A DNA stretch of 13,450 nt, taken from positions 1 to 13,450 of the forward strand of contig DBLQ01000126.1 in assembly GCA_002297505.1 (NCBI GenBank). Reading direction: 5' to 3'. Below are positions 6,761 through 13,450 of the stretch, piece by piece. The notes under the pieces are model-generated. The model ran no database searches. It was not told the DNA's origin and was given only the letters and a program-made list of their open reading frames with translations. The stretch's first letter is position 1. Each line of letters starts with the position of its first letter. The DNA comes from Flavobacteriales bacterium UBA720. Lineage in GTDB: Bacteria; Bacteroidota; Bacteroidia; Flavobacteriales; Weeksellaceae. A program made the position numbers and the translations under genes.

Positions 6761-6846
6761 CCACCCGCTGTCCGCTGTATCTTTTTTGCCCGTCGGCGCG
6801 CATTCCCGCGCAGGGCAAAAAAGGATGCCGCTCCCATCGGGGCTAG
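6761..6846. repeat. GC-rich structured intergenic element, possible dispersed flavobacterial repeat or ncRNA
   Basis: A block much richer in G+C than its surroundings contains a compound hairpin. An outer stem pairs 6779-6791 with 6813-6826 (ATC, T6, GCCC with GGGC, A6, one bulged G, GAT). An inner stem pairs GCGCG (6796-6800) with CGCGC (6807-6811). CCCG (6764-6767) can pair with CGGG (6838-6841), closing the whole block, and CCGCT occurs on both flanks (6772-6776, 6828-6832). There is no U-tail after the stem on either strand, so it is not a standard terminator. It lies between the propeller-protein stop and the polyprenyl synthase start and has no coding potential. From memory, blocks with the same flanks (CCCCGAT..AGCGG on one side, AGCGGA.AGCGGG on the other) recur between genes in flavobacteria; this was not checked. 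Confidence 0.6.
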
Positions 6847-6885
6847 AAATAGGTTTGGTCTATCCATCCACCAGAAACTATTCAG

Positions 6886-6893
6886 CAAATATA
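6886..6893 (-). promoter_or_regulatory. Possible -7 promoter box for the polyprenyl synthase gene
   Basis: TATATTTG on the minus strand matches TAnnTTTG and lies just past the stop of the propeller gene. Transcription from here would run through the GC-rich hairpin element into the polyprenyl synthase, with a leader of roughly 180 nt. No TTTG-like -33 element is found at the expected spacing, so support is limited to the -7 match. Confidence 0.3.
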
Positions 6894-6894
6894 A

Positions 6895-7779
6895 TTATTC
6901 TAAATCTTTAAAAGGAATAAAATAGAGACTTTGCGGCACTTTTTTAACTTTGAGATTGAACCGTTCGCCCGAGATATAAATACCTTTCTCCGTTGCTGTT
7001 ATTCCTTCAATCTGTCCAATGTTGAAGGCTCTTCCCAAAGAAAACTTCTTCAAAGGCTGATTGAAAAACAGATTTCCGGTTTTGTCTTTCTCAAAAATCA
7101 TCATATAAACCGAAGCTTTTTTGGTGTAGCCCACAACGTACAATTTGTTATCGAAAACCGAAGCGTCCGTCACCACAAATCCGGTGTCAAAGGTTTCCAG
7201 TTTCTGAGCAGGCTGATTGTCTGTCAGATTTTGATCGATGACATAATGAGAAACGGTGTTTGTTACCCATTCTTTGGTGAAAATATGAAGTTTGCCATCC
7301 AGAAAGATCATCGCTTCCGCATCAAAATTATTGTTGATGTTTTTCGGCGTAAAATCGGTTTGTTCCGGATAGTAATAAGGAATCGTCTTAATAGAAGCAA
7401 GTTGCAAAGAATCATTCTTAAAAGGAATCTCATAAACCTTCAGATCTGTTCTGCTGCCCAGATTATTACCAAATTCACCGATATAGAAATTAGCGCCGTC
7501 ATTGGTCATTGCCTCCCAGTCGCTATTTTTCAGGCCGGTCTGAAAAGTTTTTTTGATGTGCGAGCTTCCCGGCGTGATTTCAAAAATTTCGCTCGTATTT
7601 CCGCTGTCGTTGAAGGAAAACAGTCTGCCGTCCAGATTCGTCAGGCCGGAAGATTCCTCCAGCGAATCACTTAGAATGGCGATTCTGTATTTTTTAAGAT
7701 GAAGTTTCTCGACTTTTTGGGCTAAGGCAAAAAATGGAATCAGAGAAACACAGATAATAATGAACTTTTTCATTAACAT
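6895..7779 (-). CDS. Secreted beta-propeller-like protein of unknown function
   Basis: The 294-residue product has an N-terminal signal peptide (about residues 1-20: MKK, a hydrophobic core, ALA before Q21). A second in-frame Met at residue 3 (base 7773) gives an equally good start. The mature part looks like a beta-propeller: short motifs recur at blade-like spacing, namely ESSGL (42-46), DWEAM (87-91), DAEAM (152-157 region), TDASV (204-208) and IEGIT (257-261), plus FNDSG (56-60) and GEFGNN (101-106). Proteins with ESSGL...NDSG...DWE...GD.GDN patterns are seen in SdiA-regulated/phytase-like propeller families, but no catalytic set is clear here. No T9SS tail or lipobox is seen, so a periplasmic location is likely. 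It starts 21 bp after the hydroxylase gene, so the two are almost certainly co-transcribed. Confidence 0.85.
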   Translation of the reverse strand: MLMKKFIIICVSLIPFFALAQKVEKLHLKKYRIAILSDSLEESSGLTNLDGRLFSFNDSGNTSEIFEITPGSSHIKKTFQTGLKNSDWEAMTNDGANFYIGEFGNNLGSRTDLKVYEIPFKNDSLQLASIKTIPYYYPEQTDFTPKNINNNFDAEAMIFLDGKLHIFTKEWVTNTVSHYVIDQNLTDNQPAQKLETFDTGFVVTDASVFDNKLYVVGYTKKASVYMMIFEKDKTGNLFFNQPLKKFSLGRAFNIGQIEGITATEKGIYISGERFNLKVKKVPQSLYFIPFKDLE

Positions 7780-7800
7780 TAGCTTTAAAATAGCAAATAT

Positions 7801-8721
7801 CTAAGCCTTGCCGGACTTGTCCTTTTTTGCCCAATATTCTTTCTGATATTGCTTCACGGTTTTTCCGGTGCCATCGTGCCGCCAGCCCGGAGAATTAAAC
7901 AAATAATTGAAGCGGTCGCTGATGGTCAGGTTGGGCTGTTTCAGGTCCTTCCAGATTTTGCGCCATTCGTAGAGTAGAGTAGTCATTGGGCCATCATCCG
8001 GCATTTTTGGGTAGATTCCGAATTTTACTGGAACCTTCGGGTCTTCCGGTTCAAAAGTACCAAATAATTTATCCCAAAAAATAAAAACCATTCCCATATT
8101 CCGGTCCAGATATTTAATATTGCAACCGTGATGAACACGGTGGTGCGAAGGTGTCACCAAAATGTACTCCAGGAATCCCATTTTTTTGATCGTCTGCGTA
8201 TGAACCCAGGTTCCATAAACCTGACCAACAGCATAGCAAACCATTATTGTCCACGGATTAAATCCTAAAAAAGCCAGCGGAGAAAAGAACATATAACGGT
8301 AAAGCGGTTGAAAAACCGGACTTCGGAAACCTGTTGTCAAATTGAAATATTCCGAATTGTGATGCGTGATATGAACCGCCCAAAAAACTCTGGAACGGTG
8401 ATCGGCCAGATGGTGAAAATAGTAAGCCAAATCCGTAGCCAGAAAGCATAAAATCCAATAATACCAAGTCGAAATGTTGAAGTCAAAAATCCGGAATTGG
8501 TAAAAGAAAAACATCACCGCCATTGCGAAAACCTTCATCACCAGATCCAGCCCGAAGTTCATCAGCGCAAGATAAATATTCGTGGTGAGGTCTTTCCTGC
8601 TGTAGAGATGCGCTTCCATAATATGGCTGTAGATCATCTCAGCCAGGATCACTGTGGCGTGGAGCGGAATCGCCCAGACGTAGACGCTTTCCAAAGCGTT
8701 TTCACCAAATATGAATTCCAT
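7801..8721 (-). CDS. Sterol desaturase/fatty acid hydroxylase family membrane protein, alkylglycerol monooxygenase-like
   Basis: This 306-residue integral membrane di-iron oxygenase has all three histidine boxes: H104xxxH108, H117xxHH121 and H194xxHH198. H174 (WVHT) lies between the second and third. Hydrophobic segments lie at about 12-32, 48-76, 86-102 and 143-172. The run from the second box through PSHHRVHHG to FIFWDKLFGTFEPE (213-226) closely resembles animal alkylglycerol monooxygenase (TMEM195), which cleaves ether lipids, more than it resembles plant or yeast sterol C4/C5 enzymes. I infer that it hydroxylates or desaturates a membrane lipid; the substrate is unknown. It should use an external electron donor. 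It lies 114 bp behind rlmN and 21 bp ahead of the secreted propeller protein. Confidence 0.9.
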   Translation of the reverse strand: MEFIFGENALESVYVWAIPLHATVILAEMIYSHIMEAHLYSRKDLTTNIYLALMNFGLDLVMKVFAMAVMFFFYQFRIFDFNISTWYYWILCFLATDLAYYFHHLADHRSRVFWAVHITHHNSEYFNLTTGFRSPVFQPLYRYMFFSPLAFLGFNPWTIMVCYAVGQVYGTWVHTQTIKKMGFLEYILVTPSHHRVHHGCNIKYLDRNMGMVFIFWDKLFGTFEPEDPKVPVKFGIYPKMPDDGPMTTLLYEWRKIWKDLKQPNLTISDRFNYLFNSPGWRHDGTGKTVKQYQKEYWAKKDKSGKA

Positions 8722-8835
8722 TTTAAAAGTTTGTCTTGTTATTAAAAAAGGAATCTACTCCTCTTACATTATGATCATCAAAAATACAATCTTAAGTTGG
8801 ATTAAGTTGTCTTTGTTTTTAAAGTTAATGATTTG

Positions 8836-9870
8836 TTATTCAGCGGTTTTATTAGCCAGCTGGCCACACGCCGCATCAATGTCGCCGCCGCGGCTTTTCC
8901 GGATCACGATGGTAATGCCTGCTTTTTCCAGCTCACGGACGTATTTCTGTTCCGCTTCGATACTTCGGTGATCGAATTTTCCTTCGCCAATCGGATTGTA
9001 CTGGATCAGATTCACTTTACTCGGCACTTGTCGGCAATATTTGATCAAAGCTTTGATATCCTCGTCACCATCATTGATGCCTTTCCAGACGCAATATTCA
9101 AAAGTCACCGGCGAACCGGTTTTCTGATACCAATACTGGAGCGAATCCATAATGTCTGTTAGAGGGAATTTCTCAGAAAAAGGCATTATCTCGTTGCGTT
9201 TATGCTCGATGGCAGAGTGTAGCGAAAGCGCCAGTTTTACTTTGATTTCTTCATCCGCCAGCATTTTGATCATCTTCGGAATTCCGGATGTGGAAACCGT
9301 GATTCTTCTGGGAGACATTCCCAAACCTTCCGGTTTTGTGATTTTATGAATCGCTTCGACCACATTTTTGTAATTCATCATCGGTTCGCCCATTCCCATA
9401 AACACGATGTTTGTGAGCGGTCTGTCGAAATATTCTTTGCTTTGACGGTCAATCAACGCGACCTGGTCCACGATTTCTGCCACTTCCAGATTTCGCATTC
9501 TTTTAAGTTTGGCGGTTGCGCAGAATTCACAGTTCAATGAACAGCCGACTTGTGAGGAAACGCATGCTGTAGAGCGGGTTTCTGTAGGAATCAATACGGA
9601 TTCTACCATTAGACCGTCGTGCAGTTTGACACCGTTTTTTATCGTTCCGTCTGTCGATTTCTGCAACAGGTCAACCGAAATCGGGTTGATGAAAAAATCA
9701 CGTGAAAGATGGTCCCGCAAGTCTTTGGAAAGATTCGTCATCTCATCAAAGGAATGCAGATTTTTGCTCCAAAGCCAGTCGTAAACCTGCTTAGCACGAA
9801 AAGGTTTTTCACCAATTGTGCTGAAATGGTCTTTCAACTGATCTAAGGAAAAGGTGCGGATGTCTTTCAA
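8836..9870 (-). CDS. rlmN: Dual-specificity RNA methyltransferase RlmN (23S rRNA A2503/tRNA A37)
   Basis: This radical-SAM enzyme places a methyl group on C2 of A2503 in 23S rRNA and of A37 in some tRNAs, tuning translation accuracy. Its 344 residues are full length. The 4Fe-4S motif is C110xxxC114xxC117. C103 and C335 (in DAACGQL) match the two catalytic cysteines of E. coli RlmN (C118 and C355; the latter is the methyl carrier). SAM-binding GMGEPMMN is at 159-166. No Cfr-like change is evident and there is no reason to assign antibiotic resistance. The promoter pattern at 9890-9920 lies just upstream, and a 114-bp gap without a clear terminator separates it from the hydroxylase gene, so read-through is possible. 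Confidence 0.96.
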   Translation of the reverse strand: MKDIRTFSLDQLKDHFSTIGEKPFRAKQVYDWLWSKNLHSFDEMTNLSKDLRDHLSRDFFINPISVDLLQKSTDGTIKNGVKLHDGLMVESVLIPTETRSTACVSSQVGCSLNCEFCATAKLKRMRNLEVAEIVDQVALIDRQSKEYFDRPLTNIVFMGMGEPMMNYKNVVEAIHKITKPEGLGMSPRRITVSTSGIPKMIKMLADEEIKVKLALSLHSAIEHKRNEIMPFSEKFPLTDIMDSLQYWYQKTGSPVTFEYCVWKGINDGDEDIKALIKYCRQVPSKVNLIQYNPIGEGKFDHRSIEAEQKYVRELEKAGITIVIRKSRGGDIDAACGQLANKTAE

Positions 9871-9889
9871 GGTCTTGCCAAATTTTTTG

Positions 9890-9920
9890 CAAATATACGC
9901 TTATTGTCACAATGTTGAAA
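9890..9920 (-). promoter_or_regulatory. Putative Bacteroidota promoter for rlmN
   Basis: On the minus strand TATATTTG (9897-9890) matches TAnnTTTG, with TTTC (9920-9917) exactly 19 nt upstream as a near -33 element. It lies 19 nt ahead of ATG 9870, giving a short leader. Confidence 0.55.
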
Positions 9921-10073
9921 TCGACTAACGAAGCAATAGATATATCGAATAATATCTGCTCTTGATCATTGAAGCCGGAAATTTGTACCCTAAATCCTGT
10001 ATTGATAATCCGTTAAGAATACTAATAATATTAATCTTCAACACAATTAGAGTATTATTAATTTCAAATCGAC

Positions 10074-10104
10074 TTTATTATTATATTCGTAATTCTTACA
10101 TTTG
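10074..10104 (+). promoter_or_regulatory. Putative Bacteroidota promoter for the GAF protein/kinase pair
   Basis: TACATTTG (10097-10104) matches TAnnTTTG, with TTTA (10074-10077) 19 nt upstream as a near -33 element. It lies 15 nt ahead of ATG 10120. The surrounding 9960-10110 stretch is very A+T-rich, as expected for a promoter region. Confidence 0.6.
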
Positions 10105-10119
10105 CATTGATTTTTACCG

Positions 10120-12447
10120 ATGAAATTCCAATCCTTTTACGACAGTCCATTTATTCTCAATTTTTCCTTCGAGAAGCTCATCCTGAAAATGGAGGCAGAA
10201 GCTTCAGTGAATCCGGATTATGCGCCGGCTCACCAGCATATTCTGGAGAAGGTGAGGGAGATTCCGGAGCTTTTTAATGGCATCGGCAGTCTTGAATTTT
10301 TCGAGGACAATGAGCTTTTGCTGAAAGAACTTCTTCGCGATCTGTTCCCACCAATGCTGACGGAAAATGAGATCAAAGCCATCAGTTTTCCTTTCTATAA
10401 TTTCTTTTTCAACCCAACCAAACGGTTTGAAAGCATCATCAAAAAAGCAGGTGACAATTTTGATATGATCATCAAGGATATGGATCCGCACCGGTTTTAT
10501 GTGATGAGTTGCTGCATTATCCTCAATGATTTCTATAATGTTCCGCTCAATGTTTCGATGCCGTTCATATTCGATATTCCCAATGAAGAAGGTGTCATCC
10601 GGCACTACAGATTCCTCACCAATGCAGACTTTATGGATACCAGTCCATTGGAGGATTTCAAGAGACTGACGGAAGAAGAAATCTCGGAATTGCTGGATAA
10701 TTTTGAAGATTATGATTTGTGGCGACAGAAATTTCCGCCCAACAGCTGGGAACTGAAAGGTTTTGCCATCGTCAATTTTTTCGATGCTACCACGGAAGTC
10801 GCGATCTCCAATCTGAAAACCCAACTGATAAATCTTGAGGATGATAAAAACCTGAAACCGGAGCTGAACAAGGTGTTCCGCTCGATTTTTCAGGTGTCGG
10901 ATCTGGAAGTTGGTTTTACATCAATCGATCCGGAGGAAAATAAATTTGTGCGCAGTCCCATCAACGGCGTTATAGAAAGTTTCATTTTGATGGACAATTC
11001 GCAGGAGTGCAGGAAAGAATTGCTTTGTGAAAAGAATTTCAACGCGATGGTAGAATCCAGAAAATACTTCAGTATTTCTGATGTTGAGAAAGTGCACAGG
11101 GAATTTCCGGACAGCGCTTTTGCAAAGCATTTTTACGACTCGGGCATCAAGAGTGCGATTTTTGCGCCTATCATTAAGAACAAAAAAATTCTCGGCATCA
11201 TCGAACTGGTTTCCAGAAAAAAGATGCTGAACAGCATCAATGCCCAAAAAATGGAATTCGTAATGCCATATCTGGAAGATACGATGGACAGGCTTTATGA
11301 CGGCATAGAAACGAGAATCCAGGCGATAATCCAAAGCGAATATACATCGATCCATCCCAGCGTTTACTGGAAATTCCGCGAGGAAGCAGAGCGGCACATC
11401 GGTTTTTACAGAGAAGATTTTGACTTGCCTTACAGAAGAATCAGCTTCGAAAATCTGACTCCGCTTTTTGGCCAGACGGATATCAGGAATTCCTCGGTTT
11501 CCAGGAATATGGCCATAAAACAGGATCTTGAGATTCAGCTGGAACTGATCCGGGAACTGTTGTCACAGCTCGATGCTGGTAACGAGATGGAGCCGCTGGA
11601 ACACCGGCTTAATTATTATAAAGAACTTCTTAATACCGATATCAAGGCAGATACAGAAAATCTGGTTCAGCATTTTATCCTTACGGAAATACATCCACTT
11701 CTGGAAATCATCAAACTTCAGAATACCGATGTTAACCAGTTGATTACGGGATATTTTAAAAAGCTGGATGCCAGAACCAATATGATCTATGATTTCAGGA
11801 AGAAATTTGACGACAGTCTTTCTGCCATCAACAAAAATCTGGCGGATATTCTGGACAAGCGTCAGGAAGAGCAACAGCTTCGTTTTCCGTTTTATTATGA
11901 GCGATTCAAAACAGACGGCGTAGAGCATAATATGTACATTGGTTCATCTGTTGCGCCGGAATTGACCTATGATCCGGTTTTCCTGAAGAACCTGCGTCTC
12001 TGGCAACTGCGCGTGCTGTGCGAAACCGAAATAGAATATGCCAAATATAAAGACAAACTGACTTATCCTCTGGATGTAGCGTCGCTGATCTTGGTGTACA
12101 GCACGCCCATCAGCATCCGTTTCAGGATGGATGAAAAACGTTTTGATGTGGACGGCAGCTACAATGCACGCTACGAAATGATCAAAAAACGCATCGATAA
12201 ATCATTGATCAAAAATTCCAGTGAACGTGTGACACAGGCTGGAAAAATAAGCATTATCTATTCTCAGGATAAGGAACGCGAAGACTATTTGAAATTAATC
12301 AAAATCCTTCATGATCAAAATATACTTTCAACGATTGAAGAATTGGAAGTTGAAGATTTACAGGGAATTAATGGTTTGCGCGCGTTGCGTGTGGCTGTGA
12401 ATTATGAAGCGGAGAATGTGGATTATGACTTTGTTGAGAATCTCTAA
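10120..12447 (+). CDS. GAF-domain-containing protein, uncharacterised
   Basis: This large soluble protein of 775 residues has no signal peptide or membrane helix, so it is probably cytoplasmic. A GAF-like sensor domain lies at about 220-395; its clearest part is GIKSAIFAPIIKNKKILGIIELVS (342-365, motif only partly quoted), followed by a helix into LEDTMDRLY. The N-terminal 200 residues are helix-rich with many aromatics and acidic residues. The C-terminal 380 residues hold long helices (for example 464-530 and 540-590), then an alpha/beta region ending VDYDFVENL. I see no histidine kinase, GGDEF, HTH or phosphatase motif, so it has a sensor-like module without a recognised output. Similar proteins are, from memory, annotated in flavobacteria only as 'GAF domain-containing protein'. 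It is transcribed ahead of the sugar kinase, 51 bp away with no terminator between. Confidence 0.88.
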   Translation: MKFQSFYDSPFILNFSFEKLILKMEAEASVNPDYAPAHQHILEKVREIPELFNGIGSLEFFEDNELLLKELLRDLFPPMLTENEIKAISFPFYNFFFNPTKRFESIIKKAGDNFDMIIKDMDPHRFYVMSCCIILNDFYNVPLNVSMPFIFDIPNEEGVIRHYRFLTNADFMDTSPLEDFKRLTEEEISELLDNFEDYDLWRQKFPPNSWELKGFAIVNFFDATTEVAISNLKTQLINLEDDKNLKPELNKVFRSIFQVSDLEVGFTSIDPEENKFVRSPINGVIESFILMDNSQECRKELLCEKNFNAMVESRKYFSISDVEKVHREFPDSAFAKHFYDSGIKSAIFAPIIKNKKILGIIELVSRKKMLNSINAQKMEFVMPYLEDTMDRLYDGIETRIQAIIQSEYTSIHPSVYWKFREEAERHIGFYREDFDLPYRRISFENLTPLFGQTDIRNSSVSRNMAIKQDLEIQLELIRELLSQLDAGNEMEPLEHRLNYYKELLNTDIKADTENLVQHFILTEIHPLLEIIKLQNTDVNQLITGYFKKLDARTNMIYDFRKKFDDSLSAINKNLADILDKRQEEQQLRFPFYYERFKTDGVEHNMYIGSSVAPELTYDPVFLKNLRLWQLRVLCETEIEYAKYKDKLTYPLDVASLILVYSTPISIRFRMDEKRFDVDGSYNARYEMIKKRIDKSLIKNSSERVTQAGKISIIYSQDKEREDYLKLIKILHDQNILSTIEELEVEDLQGINGLRALRVAVNYEAENVDYDFVENL

Positions 12448-12498
12448 GAATGTTACGAGGTCAACAGACAAAGTGGCTTCACCCAATTAATTATTACA

Positions 12499-13398
12499 AT
12501 GTCTAAAAATAAAATAATCAATGCCATCTGTTACGGAGAAGTTCTCTATGACATCTTTGGCGAAGAAAAGAAAATTGGCGGTGCACCACTCAATCTTGCC
12601 TTGCGGACGTCTTCGTTCGGTTTTCAGGTATCCATGATCAGCGCCGTAGGAAACGATGAAAACGGGAGAAATATTCTGGATTATCTAGAGGATAATAATG
12701 TGGAAATCGCTGGTATTTCTCAGCTGGAAGGCTATGAAACCGGACTGGTACAGGTAAGCCTGGATGAGGCCGGCTCTGCAACTTATGACATTCTTTATCC
12801 TGCTGCCTGGGACTTTATCAGTGCCGATGACAATGTGATGGAACAGGTACAGAATGCAGATGTTTTCTTCTTTGGCAGTCTGATCTGCAGAAATGAAATC
12901 TCCAAAAATACGCTGATCCGACTGCTGGAAGCCAATTCGGAAATGTTCAAGGTCTTTGATGTCAATTTGCGTAAGCCCTTTTATGATGCCACGCTGATAA
13001 GAGTCCTGATGCAGCATGCGGATTTTATTAAATTTAATGATGAAGAAATTATGGAGATAGCCCGCGAAATGGGATGTCAGTCCGACGACCTGAAAGAAAT
13101 CATTGATTTTATGGTAAAGGAAACCGATGCGACATCTATCTGTGTGACCAGAGGGAAGCACGGATCACTACTGTTCTGGAAGGGACAACTGTACGAGCAC
13201 AACGGCTATACGGTTACGGTTGCAGACACTGTGGGAGCGGGAGATTCATTTCTGGCAAGTTTAATTTATCAGCTGATGACGGATGGCGATGCCAAGAAAG
13301 CGCTTGATTTCGCCAGTGCAGTAGGAGCTATCGTCGCCAGCAAGCACGGCGCCAATCCGGAAATTCTCGATTCGGAAATCTGGGAATTGATGAGTTAA
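12499..13398 (+). CDS. PfkB-family carbohydrate kinase (fructokinase-like)
   Basis: This 299-residue ribokinase-fold enzyme phosphorylates a sugar with ATP in the cytoplasm. The first family signature is around GGAPLNLA (27-34). The substrate and phosphate region includes DVNLRKPFY (154-162). KFNDEE (178-183) is the usual KxNxxE-like motif, and the ATP/anion-hole signature DTVGAGDSF is at 243-251 with the catalytic base D249. GGAPLNLALR and DVNLRKPF are typical of fructokinases, so fructose to fructose-6-phosphate is the best guess, but substrate calls in this family are often wrong. It lies 51 bp after the GAF protein and is followed by a terminator, so it is the last gene of that unit. Confidence 0.93.
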   Translation: MSKNKIINAICYGEVLYDIFGEEKKIGGAPLNLALRTSSFGFQVSMISAVGNDENGRNILDYLEDNNVEIAGISQLEGYETGLVQVSLDEAGSATYDILYPAAWDFISADDNVMEQVQNADVFFFGSLICRNEISKNTLIRLLEANSEMFKVFDVNLRKPFYDATLIRVLMQHADFIKFNDEEIMEIAREMGCQSDDLKEIIDFMVKETDATSICVTRGKHGSLLFWKGQLYEHNGYTVTVADTVGAGDSFLASLIYQLMTDGDAKKALDFASAVGAIVASKHGANPEILDSEIWELMS

Positions 13399-13416
13399 GA
13401 GAATTAAATCAAAAAT

Positions 13417-13449
13417 AAATGCGCGGAGCTGGACTTTAGCGCATTTTTT
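13417..13449 (+). terminator. Intrinsic terminator after the sugar kinase
   Basis: The stem pairs AAATGCGC (13417-13424) with GCGCATTT (13439-13446) around a 14-nt loop and runs into six T (13444-13449). It lies 18 nt past the stop and ends the plus-strand GAF/kinase unit. Confidence 0.85.
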
Positions 13450-13450
13450 G

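Noticed and set aside
6931..7674. A 247-codon open frame on the plus strand
   Set aside because: It is the antisense shadow of the secreted propeller gene. The product has no recognisable features, while the minus-strand frame has a signal peptide and repeated motifs.
8779..8786. A TAnnTTTG match (TATTTTTG) upstream of the hydroxylase gene
   Set aside because: There is no -33-like element 19-21 nt upstream, and the gap is A+T-rich, so a chance match is as likely. It could still be a weak promoter.
10204..10824. A 206-codon minus-strand frame, and similar minus-strand frames further along to 13161
   Set aside because: They are shadows of the GAF protein and the sugar kinase, both supported by domain motifs.

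Overview
The window looks like ordinary chromosome of a flavobacterium of the Chryseobacterium/Epilithonimonas type (Bacteroidota, Weeksellaceae). This rests on four things. The DNA is A+T-rich. Genes lack Shine-Dalgarno sequences. Several genes have Bacteroidota-type promoter boxes (TAnnTTTG, in three cases with a TTTA/TTTC element 19 nt upstream). Protein content also fits: a large secreted protein of the kind usually exported by type IX secretion, a long-chain polyprenyl synthase, and flavobacterial-style RlmN, RarA and DedA. The genus is inferred; no rRNA or tRNA gene is present to confirm it.

Layout: everything from the left edge to about 9.87 kb is on the minus strand, and the last two genes are on the plus strand. 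Reading the minus strand in transcription order from 9870: rlmN (23S rRNA/tRNA methyltransferase); a membrane fatty acid hydroxylase/sterol desaturase resembling alkylglycerol monooxygenase; a secreted beta-propeller-like protein 21 bp behind it; a GC-rich structured intergenic element (6761-6846); a long-chain polyprenyl diphosphate synthase; a strongly A+T-rich predicted lipoprotein preceded by five 7-bp tandem repeats; a terminator; rarA (AAA+ ATPase of replication-fork repair); a DUF1398 protein; a DedA membrane protein; a terminator; a D-2-hydroxyacid dehydrogenase; a small, very acidic protein; a terminator; and the first 233 codons of a secreted protein running off the left edge.

A 249-bp divergent intergenic region (9871-10119) holds promoters for rlmN and for a plus-strand pair: a 775-residue GAF-domain protein of unknown role and, 51 bp downstream, a PfkB-family sugar kinase. 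This pair ends in a clear intrinsic terminator at the right edge.

The genes are mainly housekeeping or envelope-related: translation fidelity, quinone side-chain synthesis, fork repair, membrane lipid handling. I see no CRISPR array, insertion sequence, phage, toxin-antitoxin or defence locus. The points most worth checking are the GC-rich hairpin element, the heptanucleotide repeat beside the low-GC lipoprotein gene, and the uncharacterised GAF protein paired with a sugar kinase.
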